A stretch of DNA of 12,282 nt, taken from positions 1 through 12,282 of the forward strand of contig JAKFWB010000442.1 in assembly GCA_021732945.1 (NCBI GenBank), in the 5' to 3' direction. Below, piece after piece: positions 5,749 to 12,282 of the stretch. This DNA comes from Porphyrobacter sp. GTDB taxonomy: Bacteria > Pseudomonadota > Alphaproteobacteria > Sphingomonadales > Sphingomonadaceae. Positions within the stretch are counted from its first letter, which is position 1. Each line of letters begins with the position of its first letter. The notes under the pieces were generated by a model. It saw only the letters and a list, made by a program, of their open reading frames with translations, ran no database searches and was not told the origin of the DNA. The position numbers were made by a program, and so were the translations under genes.

Positions 5749-7827
5749 ATGAAGCAGCTTTCCATCTTCTTGATGACATCGGTGTGCTTGGCCGGCTTTT
5801 GCGGGCCGGTTTACGCGCAGGCAGAGGTGCAGCCGGAAACCGCCGAAACCATGCCGGAGGCAAATGTTGATCTGCTAAGCACGGATCTTGAAGACTTGCT
5901 GGTGCTGGAATCGACTTCCGTCGCCAAGAAGCGGCAGAACGTGCAGGATTCCGCTGCCGCCGTTTATGTGATCACGCAGGAAGATATCCGCAATTCGGCC
6001 AGTTCGACGATTCCGGACCTTCTGCGCGTGGTGCCCGGAGTCGAGGTTGGCAATGTCACCAATGGTGCGACCGCCGTGTCCATCCGGGGGTTCAACGGGC
6101 GCAATTCCAATTCGCTGCTGGTGATGGTTGATGGCCGTTCGGTCTATGTGTCCACCCTTTCCGGGGTGTTTTGGGACCAGTTGAACATCCCGTTGCATGA
6201 TATCGAACGCATTGAAGTCGTGCGTGGCCCCGGTTCCACCTTGTGGGGCGCCAATGCGGTGAATGGTGTGATCAACATCATCACCAAGAACAGCGCGGAC
6301 ACGCTCGGCGTGCAGGCGAGCGCGCGCGCGGGCTTGCGCGAGCAGATCCTGGAAGTGTCATCAAGCAACGAGATTTCGGCGGATTCCACAATCCGCGTCA
6401 ATGGCCTCTACCGCCGCGATCAGGGCTTGCAGTCGCTGTCTGGCGACGACCTTGGCACGGTCTCGAATGGAGGCGCGTTCGGCCTGCGGTTCGATTGGCA
6501 GCCAACCACCCGCGACGCCATCACATTGCAGGCCGATTACAAGACCGGATCGCGCGAAACGACGACGTTCAACATTGATCCGGCCCAGATCGATCCGACA
6601 CCGATCCCGTTGCTGACCTTGCTCGACTACGACGAATTCAGCATTCTGGGCCGCTGGCGGCGCACGCAGAGCGACAAGCTCGATTTCTCGCTGCAGGCCT
6701 ATTACAATTCCGTCGATCGCGAGGAGCTGGGCTATTTTGCGTTCGACTGGTCGATTGCCGATCTGGATTTCGGTGCCAATTGGCGGCCCAACGCAACGCA
6801 TGACATCAATTTCGGCCTCAATCTGCGGGCCACTTCGGACCGGATTATGCTCCTCGACCCGCGGGTCGACTTCCTTGACCGGGCGGAAACCGATTACTGG
6901 ATCAGCGGATATCTGCAGGACGACATCAGCCTGATTGCCGACACCTTGCGCCTGACCGTCGGGGCAAAGGTGGAATATAACGACTTCACTGGCGTGGAAT
7001 TCCAGCCCGGCGTGCGCATGTTCTATCGTCCGAGCGCGGATTTTGCGTTGTGGGGCGCCGTGACGCGCGCGGTTCGGACGCCGTCACGTTTCGAACGCTC
7101 TGCTGATTTCCAGCTGTCTGCAATTGCGCCCAATTCCCGGCGAAACCCGACCCCGCTCCCGATTTTCGCAAGCTTCCTTGGCAACCCCGATGCTGAAGCT
7201 GAAAACCTGTTGGCGCTTGAGGCAGGGTTCCGGACACAGATCGCGCCGCAGTGGAGCGTGGATGTCGCGAGTTATTACAATTTCTACGACAGTCTGGCTG
7301 AGCCAACCGTCATCGCGGCGCAACCGAATTTCATTCCGACCATCCCCTTCCCGGTCAGCCTGACCACCACGGCACGGTTCCAGTTCCGCGGCGAGGCCGA
7401 AACCTGGGGGCTTGAAGCAACCGTCAAGGGGCAGTTTGCCCCGTGGTGGAAACTCCAGCTGGGCTATTCCCATTTTGAAGGCAGGGCAGGCAACGACCCG
7501 CTGACCGGCGCGCCCTTCAACGGCTTCCTGCCACTGGAAGGCTCGCCTGAAAATCAGGTCACGTTCGGCAACACATTCCAGTTGGGCTCCAGCGTGACGC
7601 TCAATACGCAGGTACGCTTCGTCGACGAATTGATCGGCGGCGAAGTGCCGACCTATTTCGATGGTGATCTGCGGCTGCGGTACGAGGCCCCGAACGGCCT
7701 TGAAGTATCGCTGGTGGGTGAAAACCTGTTCGAAGAGCGCCGGTTCGAATTCCAGTTCGACAGCTATCCTGCGCCGCGTTCTGCCGTTCCTCGCAACGTG
7801 GCGCTCGACCTGCGCTACCGGTTTTAA
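5749..7827 (+). CDS. TonB-dependent outer-membrane receptor
   Basis: A 692-residue outer-membrane receptor/porin predicted to take up or sense a ligand using TonB-ExbBD energy. A signal peptide (1-23, ending VYA) is followed by a short acidic stretch and a TonB-box-like STSVAKK at 55-61. The plug domain runs about 62-180, with VYVITQEDI (72-80), IPDLLRVVPGVEV (88-100), IRGFNGRNSNSLLVMVDGRSVY and the strongly conserved DIERIEVVRGPGSTLWGANAVNGVINIITK (151-180). The rest is a beta-barrel rich in aromatic, alternating strands, ending in LRYRF with the C-terminal Phe expected for BAM-dependent insertion. Length is normal for the family. There is no N-terminal secretin/STN domain, so no classical FecA-type sigma/anti-sigma signalling; instead a periplasmic YfiR protein gene follows directly. 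The ligand cannot be told from sequence; siderophore or vitamin is not specifically supported. The site before ATG 5749 has only a weak AAGAAA. Confidence 0.93.
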   Translation: MKQLSIFLMTSVCLAGFCGPVYAQAEVQPETAETMPEANVDLLSTDLEDLLVLESTSVAKKRQNVQDSAAAVYVITQEDIRNSASSTIPDLLRVVPGVEVGNVTNGATAVSIRGFNGRNSNSLLVMVDGRSVYVSTLSGVFWDQLNIPLHDIERIEVVRGPGSTLWGANAVNGVINIITKNSADTLGVQASARAGLREQILEVSSSNEISADSTIRVNGLYRRDQGLQSLSGDDLGTVSNGGAFGLRFDWQPTTRDAITLQADYKTGSRETTTFNIDPAQIDPTPIPLLTLLDYDEFSILGRWRRTQSDKLDFSLQAYYNSVDREELGYFAFDWSIADLDFGANWRPNATHDINFGLNLRATSDRIMLLDPRVDFLDRAETDYWISGYLQDDISLIADTLRLTVGAKVEYNDFTGVEFQPGVRMFYRPSADFALWGAVTRAVRTPSRFERSADFQLSAIAPNSRRNPTPLPIFASFLGNPDAEAENLLALEAGFRTQIAPQWSVDVASYYNFYDSLAEPTVIAAQPNFIPTIPFPVSLTTTARFQFRGEAETWGLEATVKGQFAPWWKLQLGYSHFEGRAGNDPLTGAPFNGFLPLEGSPENQVTFGNTFQLGSSVTLNTQVRFVDELIGGEVPTYFDGDLRLRYEAPNGLEVSLVGENLFEERRFEFQFDSYPAPRSAVPRNVALDLRYRF

Positions 7828-7839
7828 GGGGAGGTCGTA
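7826..7839 (+). promoter_or_regulatory. Strong ribosome binding site for the YfiR gene
   Basis: AAGGGGAGG (7826-7834) overlaps the stop codon of the TonB receptor gene and lies five bases before the ATG at 7840. It is the best Shine-Dalgarno in the operon, fixes the YfiR start, and argues for co-transcription with the receptor. Confidence 0.8.
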
Positions 7840-8367
7840 ATGTCGTATTCTCCCCTTCCCGCCAAATTGCGGGCTGTCGGCCTAATCGCAGGTCTGGTCT
7901 GTGCAGCCGCTGGCGCCCCCACAGCGGCGCAATCGAGCGACGTGAACCAGTTGCGCGCCGCGATCGTGTTCAACGTGCTGCGGTTTGTCGATTTTCCGGC
8001 CAGCCAAGGCGGCACAGTCGAGTTCTGCGTCGCATCGGATTCGGGTGACAGCGCGGCCCTGCGTTCCTTTTCTGGTCGCCGGGCTGGGACACGGCTGGTT
8101 TCGGTCCGCACTGTGCGCGGCAGCTCCTATGCCGGGTGCGATGTCGTCTATCTCGGTTCGGTCGATCGTGATCAGATCGAGCGCGCTTCGGCTCGCGGTC
8201 GCCTCTTGATCGGCAACGGGCGGAGCTTCATTGATAATGGCGGCACGGTTGGTCTGGTGCAGAGCGGCGGGCAGGTGCGGTTCCAGCTCAACCTGAAGGC
8301 CGCATCAGATAGCCAGCTTGCCATCAGTTCGCGCCTGATCCGGCTGGCATCGAAGGTGAACCGGTAA
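7840..8367 (+). CDS. Periplasmic YfiR family (DUF4154) protein
   Basis: A 175-residue exported protein. Residues 1-30 form a signal peptide ending in PTAA before QSSD; there is no lipobox. The mature part follows the DUF4154 pattern: [19 protein letters not shown] at 35-53, EFCVASD at 61-67, CDVVYLGS at 100-107, [14 protein letters not shown] at 127-140 and the closing [10 protein letters not shown] plus [13 protein letters not shown] at 161-173. C63 and C100 probably form a disulfide, matching in place the first of the two pairs I recall in Pseudomonas YfiR; the second pair is absent. In the YfiBNR system YfiR is a periplasmic inhibitor of the CHASE8 cyclase YfiN and is relieved by outer-membrane YfiB. 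Here it lies between a TonB receptor and a CHASE8 kinase, so by inference it relays a state between them. Its stop overlaps the kinase start (TAATG). Confidence 0.9.
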   Translation: MSYSPLPAKLRAVGLIAGLVCAAAGAPTAAQSSDVNQLRAAIVFNVLRFVDFPASQGGTVEFCVASDSGDSAALRSFSGRRAGTRLVSVRTVRGSSYAGCDVVYLGSVDRDQIERASARGRLLIGNGRSFIDNGGTVGLVQSGGQVRFQLNLKAASDSQLAISSRLIRLASKVNR

Positions 8368-10631
8368 TGCAGGCATCCCGGATCGGTTCGCTTGCGACCT
8401 TACCGTTCAAGACCAAGCTTACCGTGACCAGCATCATGCTGGTGTCCGTCGCGCTGCTGTTTGCCAGTATCGGGTTGATCGGGATCCAGTTCCTGACTGA
8501 AAGCCGCCTTGCCGCGCAGCGCCACAGCCAGATCACCCAAGTCATCGCCGCTAACACCGGGCCAGCGTTGCTGTTTGCGGATCCCCGGGCTGCCCGCGAA
8601 AACCTCGTCTCGATCGAGGGGATCGAGGATGTCGCATCGGTTTCGGTGTTCGCCAATGATGGGACTCTGTTCACATCTTACACCAATACCGCTGCCGAGC
8701 TTGATGCCGATGCCGATCAGCTGGAAACCGTCGCCCGCAAGGTGACGATCGACGGTGAAACGCTTGGCAAGGTCGAAATGAAGGTCAAGCTTCGGTCGTT
8801 CCTCGACATTCTGCGCGAAACCTTGCTGGCGATCTTTGTGCTGTTTTCGCTGTGCCTGATGCTGTCGATGGTGGTCGCGCGGCGGATGAACCGGATGGCT
8901 TTCGCGCCGATTGGCCGGTTGAGCGATGCGATGCAGACCATCACCGTGTCCAACGATTACACGATGCGGCTTGAAGCGGAGCTGGACCCGGATTTTTCGC
9001 GGATCATCAGGAATTTCAACAAGATGGTTGAAACCGTGGCCAGCCGCGATGAAGCTCTGGTCGAAAAGGCGGAAGAATTGACCATCGCGCGTGATCAGGC
9101 GGAACAGGCCAACGTCGCCAAATCGCAGTTCCTGGCCAATATGAGCCACGAATTGCGCACGCCGCTGAATGCCATCATCGGATACACCGATGTGCTGCGC
9201 GAAGAGCTTGTGGGTTCGGAGAACGCCCGATCGCTTGAAGATGTCAGCTGGATTTCCAGTTCGGCCCAGCAATTGCTGGAAATGATCAATTCGATTCTCG
9301 ACCTGTCCAAGATCGAGGCGGGGCACATGGATGTCGATATCCATGAATTCGATGTCGCAAAGGTCGTGCAGGAAGTCGGCAAGATGCTGGAGCCGATGGC
9401 GATGCAGCGCAATAATCGCATCCATTTGCAGCTGGCTGACGAAGTCGGGATCGCAAAATCGGATTCGGTCAAGCTGCGCCAGTCGCTGCTGAACTTGGGA
9501 TCGAATGCCTGCAAGTTTACCGAGAACGGGCGGATCTTCATTCTGGCGCGGCGCGAGGCCGAGGATCTGGTGTTCGCGGTTTCGGATACGGGCATCGGCA
9601 TGAATGATGATCAGCTTGGCAAGCTGTTCCAACCCTTCAGTCAGGCCGATGCGTCCACCACTCGCCGGTTTGGTGGGACAGGCCTTGGCCTGATCATCAC
9701 CCAGCGATTTGCAGCGATCCTAGGCGGTTCGATCGACGTGGAATCGCGCCCCAGCGTCGGTTCGACCTTCACCATGCGGATCAAGGCCGAACTCAATCTC
9801 GCAGGTGAGGTCATCGACACCGCGGGTAATCCCGGCGAGCCGCAAGACATTTTCCATCCCGGCGATCCCGAAGTAGACGCCTCGAAGCCGCTGGCTGTGG
9901 TGATCGATGATGAACCGAGCGCGGCAAAGCTGCTTGAACGCATGGCTTCACAGGCGGGTTATGCGACGCTGTGCGCACCCGACGGCGAACGGGGCCTCGC
10001 GCTGATCCGGCGGCACAACCCTGCCATCATTCTGCTTGATCTGGCCTTGCCCAAGGTCAGCGGGCTCGATGTCCTTGAGGAGCTGCGCGATGATCCGCAG
10101 CTTGCCTCTACGCCGGTGGTGATCGTTTCCGTCAGCGACGACCGCAAGACAACGATCGAAGCAGGGGCGTGCGAGCACCTGATCAAGCCAATCAGCCGCA
10201 GCGAAGTCAGCGGTGTGCTGGCGCAATATGCCAAACGCCGATCGGGCCATGTTCTGATTGTCGATGATGATGAGGCGACGACCCGGATGTATAGCCGCGG
10301 CATGGAACGTGCGGGCTACACGGTCAGCATTGCCGCCAACGGCAAGGACGCGCAGGCTATGCTGCGTGATCACGACTATGATTTTGTGATCACCGATCTG
10401 CGCATGCCCGAACTCGACGGGCATGACCTGATCGAATGGATCGCAGAATTTTCCGATCGGCCCAAACCGCTGGTGTTTGTCCTGACCGGAAAGGCGATGA
10501 GCAACGAGGATACCACCGCGCTCGCCAGCAAGGTGCAGAGCGTGCTCTCCAAGACCGGCCTCAGCCCCAGCCGATTGGCTGAGGCGCTGTCGAATGCGCA
10601 TAATGGCAGAACCAACGGAGTGACGGCGTGA
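8367..10631 (+). CDS. CHASE8-HAMP hybrid histidine kinase with two receiver domains
   Basis: A 754-residue inner-membrane sensor kinase. Order: membrane helix 1 (about 20-42); periplasmic CHASE8-like domain (about 45-145, with [19 protein letters not shown] and [16 protein letters not shown]); membrane helix 2 (about 150-171); HAMP (172-225); coiled coil; HisKA with [15 protein letters not shown], phospho-acceptor H261; HATPase with N box SNACKF (N380), G1 DTGIGM (407-412) and G2 GGTGLGL (436-442); first receiver (about 509-622) with D514/D515, phospho-acceptor D558, S588, K607; second receiver (about 628-745) with D633/D634, phospho-acceptor D677, T707, K729. All key residues are present, so kinase and both receivers should be active. 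There is no Hpt domain. GGTGA lies seven bases before the ATG, which overlaps the YfiR stop by one base. CHASE8 is the sensor type found in YfiN cyclases; here it drives a kinase. Inferred partner: the adjacent YfiR protein. Confidence 0.93.
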   Translation: MQASRIGSLATLPFKTKLTVTSIMLVSVALLFASIGLIGIQFLTESRLAAQRHSQITQVIAANTGPALLFADPRAARENLVSIEGIEDVASVSVFANDGTLFTSYTNTAAELDADADQLETVARKVTIDGETLGKVEMKVKLRSFLDILRETLLAIFVLFSLCLMLSMVVARRMNRMAFAPIGRLSDAMQTITVSNDYTMRLEAELDPDFSRIIRNFNKMVETVASRDEALVEKAEELTIARDQAEQANVAKSQFLANMSHELRTPLNAIIGYTDVLREELVGSENARSLEDVSWISSSAQQLLEMINSILDLSKIEAGHMDVDIHEFDVAKVVQEVGKMLEPMAMQRNNRIHLQLADEVGIAKSDSVKLRQSLLNLGSNACKFTENGRIFILARREAEDLVFAVSDTGIGMNDDQLGKLFQPFSQADASTTRRFGGTGLGLIITQRFAAILGGSIDVESRPSVGSTFTMRIKAELNLAGEVIDTAGNPGEPQDIFHPGDPEVDASKPLAVVIDDEPSAAKLLERMASQAGYATLCAPDGERGLALIRRHNPAIILLDLALPKVSGLDVLEELRDDPQLASTPVVIVSVSDDRKTTIEAGACEHLIKPISRSEVSGVLAQYAKRRSGHVLIVDDDEATTRMYSRGMERAGYTVSIAANGKDAQAMLRDHDYDFVITDLRMPELDGHDLIEWIAEFSDRPKPLVFVLTGKAMSNEDTTALASKVQSVLSKTGLSPSRLAEALSNAHNGRTNGVTA

Positions 10632-11350
10632 TTGAGACAACCCCTATCGATCCCGACAACCACGGCGTTACGGTGCTGGTGGTTGACGACATGGCGGCCA
10701 ACCGTTCGGTGCTGTGCCGCCAGTTGGAGCTGCACAAATATGGCGTAATCAGCGTCGATAGTGGTGAGGCGGCGCTGGAATTGCTGACCCGCACCCGCCC
10801 CGACATTGTTCTGCTTGATTACATGATGCCCAACATGAACGGCATCGAGGTGCTGCGCCGCCTGCGCGCCAATCCGGCAACAGTCGATCTGCCGGTGATC
10901 ATGGTCACCGCCCGCGCCGAGAACCAGGCGACGGTCGAAGCGCTTGAGGCCGGGGCCGATGACTATGTCACCAAGCCAATCGATTTTTCCGTGCTGCGCG
11001 CGCGGATCGATTCGCATCTGCAAAAGCAGGGCAATGCCTCGGCGCTGCGGATGTCGAATGCGGCGCTTGATGAAAAGGTGACGATGCGCAGCCTCATCCT
11101 TGCCGATCTCAACGGTGAGCTGGAGGCCGAAATCGCGCTGCGCAAACAGCTTGAACAGGAGCTGGCCAAGCGCACCGCCGAACCGCATCCCACGCAAGCA
11201 ATCACCAGCCTCGGCGATCTTCCGTTGGCAGAGATCAGCCAGAAATTCGACATCGTCTTTGACAGCATCGTGGCCGGCAAAACACCCAACCTTGCGCTGA
11301 TGTATGAGCTCAAGGAACTCTTGAACAAACTGACGGCGCAGGAAACCTAG
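10628..11350 (+). CDS. Single-domain response regulator with coiled-coil tail
   Basis: A 240-residue cytoplasmic receiver protein starting at GTG, with GGAG seven bases upstream and a GTGA overlap with the kinase stop, so it is translationally coupled. The receiver (about 14-130) is complete: D20/D21 in VVDD, phospho-acceptor D64 in LLDYMMP, T94 in VTAR, K116 in TKP. After it comes a charged, heptad-like helix (about 140-183, ending [12 protein letters not shown]) and a final segment 195-240 ([33 protein letters not shown]) that I do not recognise. There is no helix-turn-helix, GGDEF, EAL, HD-GYP or PP2C domain, so it should act through protein contacts or oligomerisation. Likely donor is the hybrid kinase; likely target, by operon context only, is the GGDEF-EAL protein or another partner elsewhere. 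Confidence 0.9.
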   Translation: MIETTPIDPDNHGVTVLVVDDMAANRSVLCRQLELHKYGVISVDSGEAALELLTRTRPDIVLLDYMMPNMNGIEVLRRLRANPATVDLPVIMVTARAENQATVEALEAGADDYVTKPIDFSVLRARIDSHLQKQGNASALRMSNAALDEKVTMRSLILADLNGELEAEIALRKQLEQELAKRTAEPHPTQAITSLGDLPLAEISQKFDIVFDSIVAGKTPNLALMYELKELLNKLTAQET

Positions 11351-11387
11351 CGCGCCACCTGGCCCGATGCCCTTGGGCCATTGCGCG
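11351..11387 (+). terminator. GC-rich hairpin downstream of the response regulator
   Basis: TGGCCC at 11360-11365 pairs with GGGCCA at 11375-11380 around a nine-base loop, and the outer CGCGC (11351-11355) can pair with GCGCG (11383-11387) across an internal loop. It starts right after the stop codon, the right place to end the operon transcript. No T run follows, so it is at best a weak intrinsic or Rho-aided terminator. Confidence 0.4.
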
Positions 11388-11460
11388 GCCGCTGCGACAG
11401 CGCGGTGGGCTTGCATAAGTTTGCCATCCAGCCGACGCTGATAGCGTAGGAGGCGCGGGC

Positions 11461-11471
11461 AGGGAGGTATT
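11461..11471 (+). promoter_or_regulatory. Ribosome binding site of dctA
   Basis: AGGGAGG at 11461-11467 is a strong Shine-Dalgarno four bases before ATG 11472 and ten before ATG 11478; either could be the start. It shows independent initiation of dctA. No DctD/sigma-54 type -24/-12 site was recognised in the 121-bp gap. Confidence 0.7.
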
Positions 11472-12282
11472 ATGGTCATGCAATCTGCCATCGCTGCGGG
11501 GGCGGCCTCGGTCCCGTCGAAAAAGCCGTTCTATCGCCATCTCTACGTGCAGGTGCTCACCGCGATCACGCTGGGCGCGCTGGTGGGGCACCTGTTCCCC
11601 GAATTTGGCGCAGCGCTGAAGCCGCTCGGCGATGGCTTTATCAAGCTGGTCAAGATGATCATCGCCCCGGTGATCTTCCTGACGGTCGCTTCGGGCATAG
11701 CCGGGATGCGCGACATGACAGCCGTGGGCAGCGTAGCGGGCAAGGCCTTCGCATATTTCTTCACCTTCTCGACCCTCGCGCTGATCATCGGCCTGGTGGT
11801 GGGCAATGTGGTGCAGCCCGGAGCGGGACTGAATATTGACCCCGCCACGCTCGATGCTGCGGCGGTGGCTGATTTTGCCGACAAGGCCGAAGCGCAGACC
11901 ATCACCGGCTTCCTGCTCAACATCATTCCCGAGACCCTGTTCAGCGCCGCGACCGATGGGCAGATCCTGCAAGTGCTGCTGGTGGCGATCCTGACCGGCG
12001 TGGCGATCGCCATGACCCGCCCGGCGAGCGATCTGGTGATGGATGTGATCGCATCATTCAGTGCGGTGGTGTTCCGGCTGGTGCATATGCTGATGAAGCT
12101 AGCGCCCATCGGCGCGTTCGGAGCGATGGCCTTCACCACTGGCGAATTCGGGATCGGCAGCCTCGCCAATCTCGCGGCGCTGGTGGCGACCTTTTACCTC
12201 ACATCGCTGTTGTTCGTGCTGGTGGTGCTGGGGCTGGTCGGCTGGGCGGGCGGCTTTTCGATCCTTGCTCTGATCCGTTACC
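11472..12282 (+). CDS. dctA: C4-dicarboxylate:cation symporter, DctA type (5' part)
   Basis: Inner-membrane transporter of the dicarboxylate/amino acid:cation symporter family, expected to import succinate, fumarate or malate with cations. The 270 residues in the window start with a short soluble stretch, then [27 protein letters not shown], the first helix typical of DctA. Then comes [25 protein letters not shown] (about 55-79), a DctA/GltP signature, and further hydrophobic helices ([57 protein letters not shown]). The C-terminal half with the substrate-binding hairpins and the conserved asparagine motif lies outside the window; normal length is about 420-450 residues. Family is sure, and DctA rather than GltP is favoured by the opening [11 protein letters not shown] and the [13 protein letters not shown] segment. 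It is probably separate from the signalling operon. Confidence 0.9.
   Translation, partial: MVMQSAIAAGAASVPSKKPFYRHLYVQVLTAITLGALVGHLFPEFGAALKPLGDGFIKLVKMIIAPVIFLTVASGIAGMRDMTAVGSVAGKAFAYFFTFSTLALIIGLVVGNVVQPGAGLNIDPATLDAAAVADFADKAEAQTITGFLLNIIPETLFSAATDGQILQVLLVAILTGVAIAMTRPASDLVMDVIASFSAVVFRLVHMLMKLAPIGAFGAMAFTTGEFGIGSLANLAALVATFYLTSLLFVLVVLGLVGWAGGFSILALIRY

Noticed and set aside
5749..7827. FecA-type transducing receptor with sigma/anti-sigma signalling
   Set aside because: There is no N-terminal STN signalling domain after the signal peptide and no ECF sigma or FecR-like gene nearby.
8400..9632. 410-codon minus-strand frame opposite the kinase
   Set aside because: It is antisense to the HisKA/HATPase region, whose motifs are all intact on the plus strand; there is no evidence of an overlapping gene.
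10376..11491. Long open frame on the minus strand (371 codons) opposite the response regulator
   Set aside because: It is opposite the complete receiver gene and the kinase end, and its composition is that of a codon-position shadow.
11472..12282. dctA as sixth member and transport target of the signalling cassette
   Set aside because: It has its own strong ribosome binding site and a 121-bp gap with a GC-rich hairpin before it; adjacency alone does not support a functional link.

Overview
The window is chromosomal DNA of high G+C with dense, mostly short-gapped genes. The protein families point to an alphaproteobacterium, most likely of the order Sphingomonadales (Erythrobacteraceae or Sphingomonadaceae type). 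The main clues are an ACT-domain prephenate dehydratase divergent from a membrane-anchored, CycM-like cytochrome c, a short Ppx/GppA phosphatase coupled to rlmE, and an abundance of TonB receptors and c-di-GMP proteins. This taxonomic call is an inference from protein style and gene order; no rRNA gene is present.

Left part (1-3808), housekeeping. A 3'-truncated prephenate dehydratase (pheA, minus) diverges from a cytochrome c gene (plus). That gene converges on a minus-strand pair, ppx/gppA then rlmE, joined by an ATGA stop/start overlap. Beyond ppx lies a tRNA-Gln gene (anticodon CTG, plus strand, CCA encoded). It is preceded by a 9-bp dyad and by a short hairpin that copies the 3' strand of the tRNA acceptor stem.

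Middle part (4057-11350), the most interesting region: five co-directional genes forming a probable signalling operon. They are (1) a membrane GGDEF-EAL protein gene broken by an in-frame TAA inside the GGDEF domain; (2) a TonB-dependent outer-membrane receptor; (3) a periplasmic YfiR/DUF4154 protein; (4) an inner-membrane hybrid histidine kinase with a CHASE8-like periplasmic domain, HAMP, HisKA, HATPase and two receiver domains; and (5) a single-receiver response regulator with a coiled-coil tail and no DNA-binding domain. Genes 2-5 are tightly packed: a 12-bp gap that carries a strong Shine-Dalgarno, then a TAATG overlap, then a GTGA overlap. In the YfiBNR system of Pseudomonas, YfiR represses a CHASE8-containing diguanylate cyclase. 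Here the same kind of periplasmic protein sits next to a CHASE8 histidine kinase, with a TonB receptor in place of the OmpA-like YfiB. The layout suggests an outer-membrane-to-periplasm-to-phosphorelay pathway, possibly ending in c-di-GMP turnover by the first gene.

Right end (11472-12282): the 5' part of a DctA-type C4-dicarboxylate symporter with its own strong ribosome binding site, separated from the operon by a GC-rich hairpin. No insertion sequence, CRISPR array or prophage gene was seen, and no stretch longer than about 250 bases lacks a gene.
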